From Alcanivorax sp. 1008 (GTDB lineage Bacteria; Pseudomonadota; Gammaproteobacteria; Pseudomonadales; Alcanivoracaceae), in assembly GCF_020667895.1 (NCBI RefSeq), contig NZ_JAFMPS010000001.1:1-64000 (forward strand): 64,000 nucleotides of DNA. The letters are read 5' to 3'. Below, one piece after another: positions 47,823 to 57,045 of the stretch (position 1 is the first letter of the stretch; every line of letters begins with the position of its first letter). The notes beneath the pieces are model-generated. The model worked only from the letters and a program-made list of their open reading frames with translations. It was not told the origin of the DNA and ran no database searches. The translations under genes were made by a program, and so were the position numbers.

Positions 47823-49037
47823 ATGTCGCAATTGGTGAAACCGCATGGCAGTGATCAGCTTAAGCCGCTGCTGCTCGAAGGGGAGGCGCTAAATCAGGCG
47901 CTGGCCGCCGCCGCCAACCTGCCGAAGGTGAAGATGTCCTCGCGCGAGCGTGGTGATCTGATCATGTTCGGTATCGGTGGTTTCACTCCGCTGGAAGGCT
48001 TTATGGGCAAGGCCGACTGGCAGGGCGTGTGCGACACCATGACCATGGCTGACGGTCTTTTCTGGCCGATCCCGATTACGCTGTCCACCGACAAGGCTAC
48101 TGCTGACTCCATCAAGGAAGGTGAGGAGGTGGCGTTGGTGGATGAAGATGGCGAGATTATGGGCTCCATGACCGTCAGCGAGAAATACGGAATCGACAAG
48201 GCGCACGAGTGCCAGACTGTGTTCAAGACCACCGATGCAGCTCACCCTGGCGTCAAGATGGTTATGGATCAGGGCGACATCAATCTGGCTGGCCCGGTGA
48301 AAGTATTCAGTCAGGGGGAGTTTCCGACCAAGTACGCTGACACCTACATGACCCCGGCTCAGACGCGCGCCATGTTCGAGGAAAAAGGCTGGAAAACCGT
48401 AGCGGCGTTCCAGACCCGCAACCCGATGCATCGCTCTCATGAGCATCTCGCCAAGATCGCCATCGAGATCTGCGATGGCGTGATGGTGCACTCCCTGCTG
48501 GGCCAGCTGAAGCCGGGCGATATTCCAGCCGAGGTGCGGCAGGAAGCGATTTCTGTACTTATCGACAAGTACTTCGTTAAAAACACTGTGGTGCAGTCCG
48601 GATACCCGCTGGATATGCGTTATGCGGGTCCGCGCGAAGCGTTGCTGCACGCTCTGTTCCGTCAGAACTATGGCTGCTCGCACCTGATTGTCGGCCGTGA
48701 TCATGCCGGTGTTGGTGATTACTACGGTCCATTTGATGCTCACCATATCTTTGATGAGATCAAATCGGATGCGTTGATTACGCAGCCGTTGAAAATCGAC
48801 TGGACCTTCTGGTGCAACAAGTGCGGCACCATGGCGTCCATGCGTACCTGCCCGCACGAGGCTGCAGACCGGGTGCTGGTGTCTGGCACCAAGCTGCGCA
48901 AGGCGTTAAGCGAAGGTGAGGAAGTGCAAGATGGCTTTAGCCGCCCAGAGGTGCTGGAAGTGCTGCGTCGTTACTACGCCTCGCTGCAGGACCACGAGAA
49001 AGTGAAGGTCGAGCTGACAGGCCACTCTGCCCGTTGA
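47823..49037 (+). CDS. sat: Sulfate adenylyltransferase, single-chain type
   Basis: ATP sulfurylase that activates sulfate to adenylyl sulfate (APS), or runs in reverse to make ATP in sulfur oxidisers. The 404-residue protein has the PUA-like N-terminal domain, the catalytic [11 protein letters not shown] (197-207, with HxxH at 203-206), [13 protein letters not shown] (291-303), and a C-terminal zinc site C331, C334, C343, H345. This is the homo-oligomeric Sat, unrelated to the CysDN sulfurylase usual in Pseudomonas and enterics. GGGAG precedes the ATG. It stands alone, ending at a strong bidirectional terminator; no aprAB or dsr genes are in the window, so an assimilatory role is the simpler guess. 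Confidence 0.95.
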   Translation: MSQLVKPHGSDQLKPLLLEGEALNQALAAAANLPKVKMSSRERGDLIMFGIGGFTPLEGFMGKADWQGVCDTMTMADGLFWPIPITLSTDKATADSIKEGEEVALVDEDGEIMGSMTVSEKYGIDKAHECQTVFKTTDAAHPGVKMVMDQGDINLAGPVKVFSQGEFPTKYADTYMTPAQTRAMFEEKGWKTVAAFQTRNPMHRSHEHLAKIAIEICDGVMVHSLLGQLKPGDIPAEVRQEAISVLIDKYFVKNTVVQSGYPLDMRYAGPREALLHALFRQNYGCSHLIVGRDHAGVGDYYGPFDAHHIFDEIKSDALITQPLKIDWTFWCNKCGTMASMRTCPHEAADRVLVSGTKLRKALSEGEEVQDGFSRPEVLEVLRRYYASLQDHEKVKVELTGHSAR

Positions 49038-49052
49038 TCGCCGAGCAGAGAT

Positions 49053-49079
49053 AAAAAAGCCCGCTAAGCGGGCTTTTTT
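49053..49079. terminator. bidirectional terminator between sat and zapG
   Basis: A perfect 12-bp inverted repeat, AAAAAAGCCCGC with GCGGGCTTTTTT and a TAA loop, works in both directions and serves the convergent sat and zapG genes. Confidence 0.93.
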
Positions 49080-49103
49080 TGCGCGAGAATTTATGTCCTG
49101 CTG

Positions 49104-49652
49104 CTATCGCTGAGAAGGGTCCGCAGGGCGTTCATTGCTATCGTCCGGTGGACAGCCCTGCTCACCGCAGCCATCGGCATAGTCTCGCGGCGGGTTAAGC
49201 ATGTCGTCGGCCACGGTGGTTTCCATGGCATCTGAATCTTGCTCATCCCGGCGTAGCCCATAGTTTTCCGCCAGAGTACCCTTATGGCTCGGCGCGTAAT
49301 CCAGCGGCGGGCTGACCTCCTCGCCAATTTGCTCATCACTATCGGGTAGAAGATCAAAGGTTTTCGCCATGGCGATGCGTCGGGCTTGATCAGAGCATAA
49401 CTGACGGGCGCCATCAGCCAACTGCTCGTGAACAGCCCGGTAGGCCTGATTCAGGTTGCTGACCAAGTCCGCGGTGCGAAGAAAGTGGGCATCGACCTCT
49501 TCGCGGTAACGATTTAGGGCGCTGCGAGCCTGATCACGTTCCTTTTCCAGAGCCACCCAGTTGCGGCGGTAAGGTAGGAACAACCAAGCCAAAGCAGCTC
49601 CGACAACGGCTCCTGCCATCAGAATCAACAACGTGGTAGACAAACTGCCCAT
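49104..49652 (-). CDS. zapG: ZapG/YhcB (DUF1043) family cell-division protein
   Basis: A 182-residue inner-membrane protein of the YhcB family, linked in E. coli to division and envelope biogenesis. One N-terminal helix (about 7-27) is followed by a charged coiled coil (about 30-95, ALEKERDQARSALNRYREEV) and a family-type AKTFDLLP segment. The C-terminal 70 residues form an acidic, likely disordered tail that is longer than in E. coli (132 residues). ATG 49652 has a perfect AGGAGGAA; a longer open frame to 49772 is rejected. It is divergent from the alpha/beta hydrolase. Confidence 0.88.
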   Translation of the reverse strand: MGSLSTTLLILMAGAVVGAALAWLFLPYRRNWVALEKERDQARSALNRYREEVDAHFLRTADLVSNLNQAYRAVHEQLADGARQLCSDQARRIAMAKTFDLLPDSDEQIGEEVSPPLDYAPSHKGTLAENYGLRRDEQDSDAMETTVADDMLNPPRDYADGCGEQGCPPDDSNERPADPSQR

Positions 49653-49773
49653 CAGTATTCCTCCTAGCGTTACCCTATTGCAGCACAGCGCGAAGCCAAG
49701 CGCCAAGCATGATGGTGACGCAATTGTTAGAATTCCCGACAAATCAGCGGGGACCACGCCCCAGGGTGACAAT

Positions 49774-50409
49774 ATGGTAGCGCAGCGCGAGCACCTCAGT
49801 TTGTCCGGTCCGGCCGGTGTGATAGATGCGGTGATGGAATATGTCAGCGATGAGCCCGGGTTTATCGGGGTGGTATGCCATCCTCATCCTCTGTTTGGCG
49901 GCACTATGGAGAACAAGGTGGTCACCTCGCTATGCCGCGCTGTGCGCGATGCTGGCGGTGTTGCCTTGCGCTTCAATTTTCGCGGTGTAGGCAAGAGTCA
50001 GGGCGTGCATGGCGCTGGTTTTACCGAAAGTGAAGACCTGCTGGCGGTGATTGGTTGGCTGAAGCAGCGCTGGCCTGACCGTCCGGTTTGGCTGGCGGGC
50101 TTTTCCTTCGGCTCCTGGGTGGCCGTGCGTGGTGCTGCATCGCTGGCCTCGGTGGATGGGCCTGTTGCTCACCTGCTGTTGGTGGCGCCCCCTGTCCATC
50201 ACAATGATTTCGATACCATTGAGCACACCGGCTGTCCGGTGACGGTGGTGGTTGGCGAGCAGGATGAGGTGGTGCCGGTGCCGGAGATGCTGGCCTGGGC
50301 TAACAATTCCACGCTTAACCCGGATCTGGTGCGCTTTCCTGTTAGCGGCCATTTCTTTCACGGCCAACTGATCGAACTGGCAGAAGTCGCTCGCCAGACC
50401 TTCCCCTGA
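49774..50409 (+). CDS. alpha/beta hydrolase, dienelactone-hydrolase-like
   Basis: A 211-residue alpha/beta hydrolase with CHPHPLFGGTM near the oxyanion region (35-45), FNFRGVGKSQG (about 67-77), the nucleophile serine in GFSFGSW (about 109-115), an acidic residue in GEQDEVVP, and the histidine in SGHFFHGQ (about 190-197). It belongs to a conserved group found beside zapE in gammaproteobacteria; its substrate is unknown. ATG 49774 has AGGGTGA upstream. zapE starts 40 bases later on the same strand. Confidence 0.88.
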   Translation: MVAQREHLSLSGPAGVIDAVMEYVSDEPGFIGVVCHPHPLFGGTMENKVVTSLCRAVRDAGGVALRFNFRGVGKSQGVHGAGFTESEDLLAVIGWLKQRWPDRPVWLAGFSFGSWVAVRGAASLASVDGPVAHLLLVAPPVHHNDFDTIEHTGCPVTVVVGEQDEVVPVPEMLAWANNSTLNPDLVRFPVSGHFFHGQLIELAEVARQTFP

Positions 50410-50449
50410 GCCGCCAGCGGCGCTACATTGCCGGCCTCGCGGAGAAAGC

Positions 50450-51535
50450 ATGACACCATTAGCCCAGTATCAGCGTGATCTGACACGCCCGGATTTCCAT
50501 AGCGACGCTGCCCAGGCGAGGGCCGTTGATGCCCTGCAGGACCTTCATCGGCGACTGCTGGAGGATGGCGAGCGCCGCAAAGGTCTGTTTGGCAAGCTGC
50601 GCAAGCCGCAGTCCCAGATTGGTCTGTATATGTGGGGAGGGGTTGGTCGCGGCAAAACCTATTTGATGGATGTGTTCTTTGAGTCGCTGCCCTTCGCTGA
50701 CAAGGAGCGAGTGCACTTTCACCGCTTTATGCAATACGTGCATCGGGAGATGCGTGCTCGGCAGGGTGAAAAGAACCCGCTTGATGGTATCGCACGGGAT
50801 TTTGCCAGGCGTGCCCGGGTGCTGTGTTTTGACGAGTTTTTTGTCACAGACATCACCGATGCCATGATTCTTGCCACCCTGCTAGGCACCCTGTTTGACG
50901 AGGGCGTGACGTTGGTGGCCACTTCGAACATTGTTCCTGATCAGCTTTACCGGGACGGCCTGCAGCGCGCCCGATTCTTGCCAGCCATCGCTTTGCTCAA
51001 CCAGCACACCAAGGTGCTGAACGTGGATGGCGGCACTGATTATCGGCTGCGTTTGTTGGAGCAGGCTGAGCTGTACCACTGCCCGTTGGGAGCGGGGGCC
51101 GATAAATTTATAGCAGAGCGCTTTGCCACCCTTGGTACTGAGCATGCGGTGGTTAAAGAAGATATTGATATCCAGATTGAGGGGCGGCCGATCCGTGCTC
51201 GCAGGGTAAGTGATGACGTTGCCTGGTTTGAGTTCCGAGCGCTTTGTGACGGCCCGCGTAGTCAGAACGATTACATTGAGCTGGCTCGCGAGTATCACAC
51301 CGTGCTGTTGGCTAATGTTGAGCGTATGGGTGTTGCCACGGATGATATCGCCAGACGGTTTATCAATCTGGTGGATGAGTTCTACGACCGCAGCGTCAAA
51401 TTGATCGTTACCGCTGATGTGCCGATCGAGGATATCTATGCGGGCGGTCGGTTGGATTTCGAGTTTGCTCGTACCCGAAGTCGCTTGCTGGAGATGCAGT
51501 CCCGAGAGTATCTGGCTAAACCGCACCTTGCGTGA
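50450..51535 (+). CDS. zapE: Cell division ATPase ZapE (AFG1-like)
   Basis: A 361-residue AFG1-family ATPase that, in E. coli, binds FtsZ and is needed for division under stress. Walker A is GGVGRGKT at 63-70, Walker B is VLCFDEFFVTD near 125-135, and LVATSNIVPDQLY is the sensor region. GGAGAAAGC precedes the ATG. It follows the hydrolase and precedes an acyl-CoA dehydrogenase after 120 bases. Confidence 0.95.
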   Translation: MTPLAQYQRDLTRPDFHSDAAQARAVDALQDLHRRLLEDGERRKGLFGKLRKPQSQIGLYMWGGVGRGKTYLMDVFFESLPFADKERVHFHRFMQYVHREMRARQGEKNPLDGIARDFARRARVLCFDEFFVTDITDAMILATLLGTLFDEGVTLVATSNIVPDQLYRDGLQRARFLPAIALLNQHTKVLNVDGGTDYRLRLLEQAELYHCPLGAGADKFIAERFATLGTEHAVVKEDIDIQIEGRPIRARRVSDDVAWFEFRALCDGPRSQNDYIELAREYHTVLLANVERMGVATDDIARRFINLVDEFYDRSVKLIVTADVPIEDIYAGGRLDFEFARTRSRLLEMQSREYLAKPHLA

Positions 51536-51655
51536 GCGTTCCGGTCATTGCGGCCGGTAGACAATGTTGCGTAAAACGTCTGCCTCGGACGGCGTTCACC
51601 TTGTAATCATGCGCCGTCATCACAATCAGCAGACAACCTGAACCCGGAGATGGCG

Positions 51656-52801
51656 ATGATTCCCCGCACCCTGTTTAACAGCGACCACGATACCTTCCGC
51701 GACACCGTGCGCAAGTTTCTCGAAAATGAGGCAGTGCCGTTCCACGAGGAGTGGGAGCAAACCGGTCAGGTGCCAAAGGAGCTGTGGCGCAAGGCTGGTG
51801 AGCAGGGTTTTCTTTGCCCGATGGTGTCGGAGCAGTATGGTGGCCTTGGCACCGACTTTCTCTACAGTGTAGTGGTAAGTGAAGAAGTTTCCCGCGCTGG
51901 CCTGACAGGTATTGGTTGGGGCTTGCACACTGAAATCGTCGCGCCCTATATCGAGCATTACGGCAGTGAGGAACAGAAGCAGAAGTATTTGCCGAAGATG
52001 GTAACGGGTGAAGTGATTGGCGCCATCGCCATGTCCGAGCCCGCTGCCGGCTCAGACCTGCAGGGCATCAAGACGGTTGCCATCAAGGATGGCGATCACT
52101 ATGTACTTAACGGTTCGAAAACTTTTATCACTAATGGCCAGAATGCTGATCTGGTTATCGTGGTGGCGAAGACGGACCCAAGCAAGGGCGCCAAGGGCAT
52201 AAGCCTGTTTTTGCTGGAAGAGGGCACTGCCGGTTTCGAGAAGGGCAAGAACCTGAAGAAAGTTGGCATGAAAGCGCAGGATACCTCGGAGCTGTTTTTC
52301 CAGGATGTGCGTTTGCCAAAGGAAGCGTTACTTGGTCAGGAAGGCATGGGCTTTGTCTACTTGATGCAGGAACTACCGCAGGAGCGTCTCGGCATTGCAA
52401 TCAACGGTTTGGCCATGGCGGAAAGCGCGCTGGAGCATACCATCCGCTATGTCAAAGAACGTCGTGCCTTCGGCAAGGCTATTGCTGAGTTTCAGAATAC
52501 CCAGTTCAAACTTGCCGAACTGCATACTGAGGTGGAAGTTGGTCGAGCCTATGTGGATCGCTGTCTTGAGCTGCATTTGCAGGGCAAGCTGGATGTGCCC
52601 ACGGCAGCTGCCTCGAAGTATTACATTACCGATTTGCAGTGCCGGGTGATTGATGAGTGCCTGCAGTTGCATGGTGGCTATGGTTACATGTGGGAGTACC
52701 CGATTGCGCGCATGTTTGCTGATGCAAGGGTGCAGCGCATTTATGGTGGCACCAATGAGATTATGAAACAGATTATCGGCCGGGCTATTCTGGCGGATTG
52801 A
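51656..52801 (+). CDS. acyl-CoA dehydrogenase
   Basis: A 381-residue FAD enzyme of fatty or branched acyl-CoA beta-oxidation. Domains: N-terminal helical (1-115), beta middle with AIAMSEPAAGSDLQG (about 123-137), and C-terminal helical with the catalytic base E368 in YGGTNEIM, as in long-chain/isovaleryl-like members. Two ATGs lie close together; I prefer 51656, since GGAG abuts the first ATG (51650) but is well spaced from the second. The final substrate is not clear. No CoA ligase or thiolase is beside it. A strong terminator follows. Confidence 0.93.
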   Translation: MIPRTLFNSDHDTFRDTVRKFLENEAVPFHEEWEQTGQVPKELWRKAGEQGFLCPMVSEQYGGLGTDFLYSVVVSEEVSRAGLTGIGWGLHTEIVAPYIEHYGSEEQKQKYLPKMVTGEVIGAIAMSEPAAGSDLQGIKTVAIKDGDHYVLNGSKTFITNGQNADLVIVVAKTDPSKGAKGISLFLLEEGTAGFEKGKNLKKVGMKAQDTSELFFQDVRLPKEALLGQEGMGFVYLMQELPQERLGIAINGLAMAESALEHTIRYVKERRAFGKAIAEFQNTQFKLAELHTEVEVGRAYVDRCLELHLQGKLDVPTAAASKYYITDLQCRVIDECLQLHGGYGYMWEYPIARMFADARVQRIYGGTNEIMKQIIGRAILAD

Positions 52802-52822
52802 TTGGTGGTTTGGTTCATCGAT

Positions 52823-52850
52823 AAAAAAGGCGCCGGAAGGCGCCTTTTTT
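52823..52850. terminator. bidirectional terminator after the acyl-CoA dehydrogenase
   Basis: A perfect 12-bp stem, AAAAAAGGCGCC with GGCGCCTTTTTT, on a GGAA loop. It serves the dehydrogenase on the plus strand and the host-attachment-like gene on the minus strand. Confidence 0.94.
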
Positions 52851-52871
52851 CTGGTCCGCTTGCTGATCACG

Positions 52872-53300
52872 TCAGTCAAACAAATTGGCGCGGATGGTCT
52901 CATTGTCCTGTTCGAGCAGGTTCTTTTGCACCGTATGCGTGACCAGTTTGCCGAGATGGCCATTCATTTTCTGTCGCAAGACACCGAGAAATGCGGGCGG
53001 AGCCACCAGTGCCAGTTGGGCAAACTTGCCGCTGTTTCGTCCTTTCTCCAGATAGTCGACTATTTCCTTGGCAAACACCTCTTGATGATGGTGGTGTAGA
53101 TCCGGCGGCTCCATGCCATGGCGTCCGTCGCCGCTGCTGTCAAAGGTTCGGCCCGGGCGATCAGAGGTTAGCTCCTGAGGTTTCATCCGTCCCTCGGGAT
53201 GAGTAAGGGCCTCAACATCGATTGGGGTCTGAACCCGACTATGCGCAGAAAGGATGCGCGCACGGCTGCTGTCGGCGACGATTATCCAAGTGTGTTCCAT
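52872..53300 (-). CDS. host attachment protein family (baeRF-like)
   Basis: A 142-residue soluble protein of the family named host-attachment protein, after an Agrobacterium virulence factor; structurally these are release-factor-like (baeRF) domains. It begins WIIVADSSRARI, has the His-rich middle segment PPDLHHHHQEVFAKEI, and ends LLEQDNETIRANLF. Real function in free-living gammaproteobacteria is unknown; a role in translation or stress has been suggested. It stands alone on the minus strand between a bidirectional terminator and a divergent SDR operon. A TGGCTCC-poor leader gives GGAGCC upstream of the ATG. Confidence 0.85.
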   Translation of the reverse strand: MEHTWIIVADSSRARILSAHSRVQTPIDVEALTHPEGRMKPQELTSDRPGRTFDSSGDGRHGMEPPDLHHHHQEVFAKEIVDYLEKGRNSGKFAQLALVAPPAFLGVLRQKMNGHLGKLVTHTVQKNLLEQDNETIRANLFD

Positions 53301-53503
53301 GGCTGGCTCCTTAAAAAAAGTACAGGATCTGTGGACTGATCATGCGCCAGTGGAGAGCACTTGGTCATGATCCGAATCATGGTAATTGCGACCACGGTCA
53401 GCGCCTGTCGTTCCGAGCCATAAACCGGCCATGATCTGGCGTTTATTGCACCATGGTGCCATATTCCCAGTGATGTTTTTAACAGGTTTTGGGGAGAACC
53501 CGG

Positions 53504-54298
53504 ATGGGCACACAAACGGCAATGGTTACCGGAGCGTCCAGTGGTATTGGGGTGGATATCGCCCGGCAGCTGGCCAAGCGGGGCCTGAATCTGATTCTGG
53601 TGGCGCGCCGTCGCGAGCGGCTCGAGGCCTTGGCTGCGGAACTACAGCAGCATGGCGTGCAGGCGCTGGTGCTGGATTGTGATCTGGCCGACCGGCAACA
53701 GCTTAATGGGCTGATGGCGCGGGCGGAGCAGTGGCTGCAGGCTGAGCAGCTGGTTTTGACCGTTCTGGTCAACAATGCTGGCACAGGTGTCTGGGACTGG
53801 TTTGAAAACCAGACCCGGGAGGTTAGTCAGCGTGATATCGACCTGAATGTGACGGCGCTGACAACCCTGTGCCACGACTTTATTGGCCAGGCCAAGGCCC
53901 ATGGTGAACCCTCCCATATTCTCAATGTTGCTTCTTTGGCGGCCATGCTGCCGACCCCGCGCTTTGTGGTGTACTCCGCTACCAAGGCCTATGTGCAGCG
54001 TTTTTCAGAAATTCTTGACTATGAGCTGCGGCAGACCAATATCAGTGTGACCTGTTCTTGCCCCGGGGGCGTGCTCACTGAGTTCATGGAGCATGCGGGG
54101 CAGGAGCTGAAAGGTGACACCGGCATGATGAGTTCCGAGGATGTTGCCCGGCTGGCGGTACAGGCCATGTTTGCTGGTCAGTTGATCCATGTTCCGGGGG
54201 CGCTTAACAAGCTGTCGACCTTGGTACGCTTCCTGCCGCACTCGTTGAAAATCCGCTTGGTGGAGAAAAGTATGCTGGTGACGGTTAGGGACAAATGA
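53504..54298 (+). CDS. short-chain dehydrogenase/reductase
   Basis: A 264-residue classical SDR: TGASSGIG cofactor motif (9-16), NNAGTG (about 90-95), catalytic serine in NVASLAAM, and the YxxxK in VYSATKAY (about 156-163). The cofactor loop RRRERL favours NADP. The substrate is unknown. GGGGAGAA precedes the ATG at 53504; an earlier TTG at 53489 is rejected. It is the first gene of a tight three-gene unit: its stop overlaps the next start by 4 bases. Confidence 0.9.
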   Translation: MGTQTAMVTGASSGIGVDIARQLAKRGLNLILVARRRERLEALAAELQQHGVQALVLDCDLADRQQLNGLMARAEQWLQAEQLVLTVLVNNAGTGVWDWFENQTREVSQRDIDLNVTALTTLCHDFIGQAKAHGEPSHILNVASLAAMLPTPRFVVYSATKAYVQRFSEILDYELRQTNISVTCSCPGGVLTEFMEHAGQELKGDTGMMSSEDVARLAVQAMFAGQLIHVPGALNKLSTLVRFLPHSLKIRLVEKSMLVTVRDK

Positions 54299-55002
54299 CG
54301 CTGACTGAGCTGTTTGGCCCGGTACGTCGGGCGGAGTGGTGGTTTTGGGGCGTGGTGTTGGCGGCCATGGTGCTGTTCCTGTACCCGGCGGATGAGTCAT
54401 TTTTTATTGCTCATCTGAGCGTAGCGGACAGTTCTGCGCAGCTTGCCCAGTATCAGAGCTATCTCTGGCATCACGCGATGGTGCTGTTGGTGTTTTTGAT
54501 ACCACTGCTGCTAATGCCACGTCTCGGCATTGCCAATCAGGGCGGCGGTTTGTTTGCACCCGGGGACTGGCGCTGGGGTGCCCGTTGGACCTTGCTGGCG
54601 TGCCTGGTGGTGACATTGCCTACCTGGATTTCTGCGGCAGATCCCCAGTTTCAGGCGGAGTATCCGCTGGCTCCACACGCATTCAGCAGTCCGTCACTAC
54701 TGGCACTGTTTCTGTTCAGCTATGTCCTTTATTACGTTGGCTGGGAAGCATTCTTCCGTGGCTTTATTGGCTACGGTCTTGTTGGTCTGGGCTATGCGCC
54801 GTTTCTCGCCTTGATGGTGCAGGTGGCACTGTCGACCATTATTCATATTGGCAAGCCGCAGATGGAACTGATTGGTGCTATTCCCGGAGGTGTTCTGATG
54901 GGTGTACTGGCCTATCGTTCCCGTTCGTTGCTTTGGCCCTTGCTGTTCCATATTTATGTTGGCTTTATCAACACCATGTTTTGCTGGATGCAAGGGGCAT
55001 GA
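54295..55002 (+). CDS. CPBP family intramembrane metalloprotease-like protein
   Basis: A 235-residue integral membrane protein with about six to seven hydrophobic helices. The Abi/CPBP motif 1 appears as WEAFFRGF (about 157-164; the usual EExxxR has Ala at the second position) and motif 2 histidines appear in STIIHIGK and LLFHIYVGF. With one glutamate missing, protease activity is uncertain. Coupled by 4-base overlaps to the SDR before and the epimerase after, so the three proteins are made together. Confidence 0.82.
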   Translation: MTLTELFGPVRRAEWWFWGVVLAAMVLFLYPADESFFIAHLSVADSSAQLAQYQSYLWHHAMVLLVFLIPLLLMPRLGIANQGGGLFAPGDWRWGARWTLLACLVVTLPTWISAADPQFQAEYPLAPHAFSSPSLLALFLFSYVLYYVGWEAFFRGFIGYGLVGLGYAPFLALMVQVALSTIIHIGKPQMELIGAIPGGVLMGVLAYRSRSLLWPLLFHIYVGFINTMFCWMQGA

Positions 55003-55973
55003 AAATTTCTCGGGCGCTTGTTACTGGTGCTAACGGTTTTATTGGCAGCAATCTTTGCCGCCACCTTATTTCGGCGCAGGTCCCCGTGCGGGCATTGGTA
55101 TTGCCCGGCGAGGATGTCATAGCGCTGCAGCAGCAGGGTGTCGAGATTGTCTGGGGCGATATTACCGGGGAGCTTCCGGTCCATCTTTTTGATGGCATTA
55201 GTCATGTGTTCCATCTGGCAGCGATCGCCTTTGACTGGGGTGATTGGTCGCTGTTCTGGAAAGTGAATGCGGTGGGTACAGAGCGGCTTTTGCAAGCTGC
55301 TGCGAGTGCTGGCGTGCCCCGTTTTATTCATATGAGTTCGCTAGCGGTGCATGCTTATACCGGACATGTGGATAGTGATGAGTCGACACCGGCGGACAGC
55401 GTGATCAATCATTACGCTGTGAGTAAGCGGCTGGCAGAAGAAGCCGCGCAGAAAGCAGCAAATAGCATTCATGTCACCATCATTCGTCCGGGCATGGTGC
55501 CCTATGGTCCCGGTGACCGTCTGACCATTCCGGGGATGGTGGACGCATTGCGGCGTGGCATCTACGCCCATGTTGATGGCGGTCGGCGGCGGGTCTCTCT
55601 GGTGCAGGTGGATAATCTTGCCGATGGCATGTTGCTGGCCGCACAACGAGATGGGGTTAGCGGTGCAGTATATGTGCTGGCGGATGAGGTGGTCAGCTGG
55701 CGCGAGTTTGCCGATGCTGTGGCAGATGCGTTTTCCTTGCCGCGGGCAAAACGTAGTGTGCCGTTGTGGCTGGTGTCCTCGCTGGCGGTGGTGCTGGAGT
55801 CATTGTATCGGGCGCTGCCATTGAAAGGCGCGCCGTTACTGACTCGATATAGGGCCAGCCTGTTTAATGGTGACCTGGTGTTTTCCTCTGCCAAGGCGCG
55901 CAGCGAACTGGGCTGGCAGCCGGCGGTGACGTTGCAGGAAGGGCTGCGCAGAGTGCGCGAGTGTACATTGTAG
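54999..55973 (+). CDS. NAD-dependent epimerase/dehydratase (extended SDR)
   Basis: A 324-residue extended SDR: TGANGFIGSNL (9-19), GDITGEL, FHLAAIAFDW, catalytic serine in HMSSLAVHAY and YxxxK in NHYAVSKRLAE (about 137-147). It resembles 3-beta-hydroxysteroid dehydrogenase/isomerase-like and hopanoid- or sugar-modifying members; substrate unknown. ATGA overlap with the CPBP gene. A longer open frame from 54585 lies inside the CPBP gene and is rejected. Confidence 0.88.
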   Translation: MKISRALVTGANGFIGSNLCRHLISAQVPVRALVLPGEDVIALQQQGVEIVWGDITGELPVHLFDGISHVFHLAAIAFDWGDWSLFWKVNAVGTERLLQAAASAGVPRFIHMSSLAVHAYTGHVDSDESTPADSVINHYAVSKRLAEEAAQKAANSIHVTIIRPGMVPYGPGDRLTIPGMVDALRRGIYAHVDGGRRRVSLVQVDNLADGMLLAAQRDGVSGAVYVLADEVVSWREFADAVADAFSLPRAKRSVPLWLVSSLAVVLESLYRALPLKGAPLLTRYRASLFNGDLVFSSAKARSELGWQPAVTLQEGLRRVRECTL

Positions 55974-56007
55974 ATTGTGTAACTCTCTCAATGCGTAAAG
56001 CCTTTAT

Positions 56008-57045
56008 TTATGGCGCCGGGTTCGGGTGCTCTACATGAATCGCCTCTATTTCCTTGACCAGCTCATCAGTCATTGGCAGCTTGATGCTGCGCAGGTTTTC
56101 CTCCAGCTGGGTGATGCTGGTGGCGCCAATAATATTGCTGGTGACGAACGAGCGGCTGGTGACATATTGCAAGGCCATCTGTGTCGGTGACAGGCCGTGG
56201 CGGGCGGCTAGCTGGCAGTATTTTTCCGTGGCGTCGATGGATTGAGCGTTGTTGTAGCGGGAGAAATACTTGAACAGAGTCAGACGGGCATTTTCTGGCC
56301 ATTGGTGGTGGCGATATTTGCCGGTCAGCATGCCGAATGCCAGCGGTGAGTAAGCCAGCAAGCCGATATTTTCCCGGTGGCTCACTTCTGCCAGGCCAAC
56401 TTCATAGGTGCGGTTAAGGAGTGAGTAGGGGTTCTGGATCGATACCGGTCGCGGTGCGTTCTGGCGGTCTGCTTCCATGCAGTATTTCATCACGCCCCAG
56501 GGGGTTTCGTTGGATAGACCGTAGTGACGGATCTTGCCCTGCTTGATGAGTTGGTGCAGTGCTGCCACGGTTTCTTCAATCGGCGTCTGATCCTCGTCGG
56601 CCTTGTGGCGGTATCCGAGCTTACCGAAGTAATTGGTGTTCCGGTCCGGCCAGTGCATCTGATACAGGTCGATCACATCGGTCTGTAATCGCTTCAGGCT
56701 ATCTTCCACTGCTTGAAAAATATGTTCCTGGTTAAGTCGCGGGCCGCCACGAATATGTTTGATCCATTCGCCCGGGCCGGCGGCCTTGCTGGCCAGGATG
56801 ACCTTGTCCCGCTGACCGGTTTGTTTGAACCAGTGGCCGATGATTTCTTCAGTTTTTCCGTAGGTATCCGGGGTGGCGGGCACGGCATACATTTCTGCGG
56901 TATCGAAAAAATTGATGCCATGATCCAGTGCCAGATCCATCTGGGCGAAGCCGTCTGCCTGATTGTTCTGCTTTCCCCAGGTCATGGTTCCGAGGCACAA
57001 AGCGCTGACGTTGAGGTCGGTATTGCCTAGGCGGCGGGTTTCCAT
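56008..57045 (-). CDS. aldo/keto reductase (Tas-like)
   Basis: A 345-residue (alpha/beta)8-barrel NADPH oxidoreductase. The catalytic tetrad is visible: D and Y in FDTAEMYAV (about 48-56), K in LASKAAG, and H in YQMHWPD. The first strand reads RRLGNTDLNVSALCLGTMTWG, as in E. coli Tas and the protein beside rplM in Pseudomonas. Substrate unknown. TGGAGCCC precedes the ATG. It is divergent from the carotenoid oxygenase gene. Confidence 0.93.
   Translation of the reverse strand: METRRLGNTDLNVSALCLGTMTWGKQNNQADGFAQMDLALDHGINFFDTAEMYAVPATPDTYGKTEEIIGHWFKQTGQRDKVILASKAAGPGEWIKHIRGGPRLNQEHIFQAVEDSLKRLQTDVIDLYQMHWPDRNTNYFGKLGYRHKADEDQTPIEETVAALHQLIKQGKIRHYGLSNETPWGVMKYCMEADRQNAPRPVSIQNPYSLLNRTYEVGLAEVSHRENIGLLAYSPLAFGMLTGKYRHHQWPENARLTLFKYFSRYNNAQSIDATEKYCQLAARHGLSPTQMALQYVTSRSFVTSNIIGATSITQLEENLRSIKLPMTDELVKEIEAIHVEHPNPAP

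Noticed and set aside
47889-48857. 322-codon open frame antisense to sat
   Set aside because: Shadow frame of a highly conserved gene; no independent signals.
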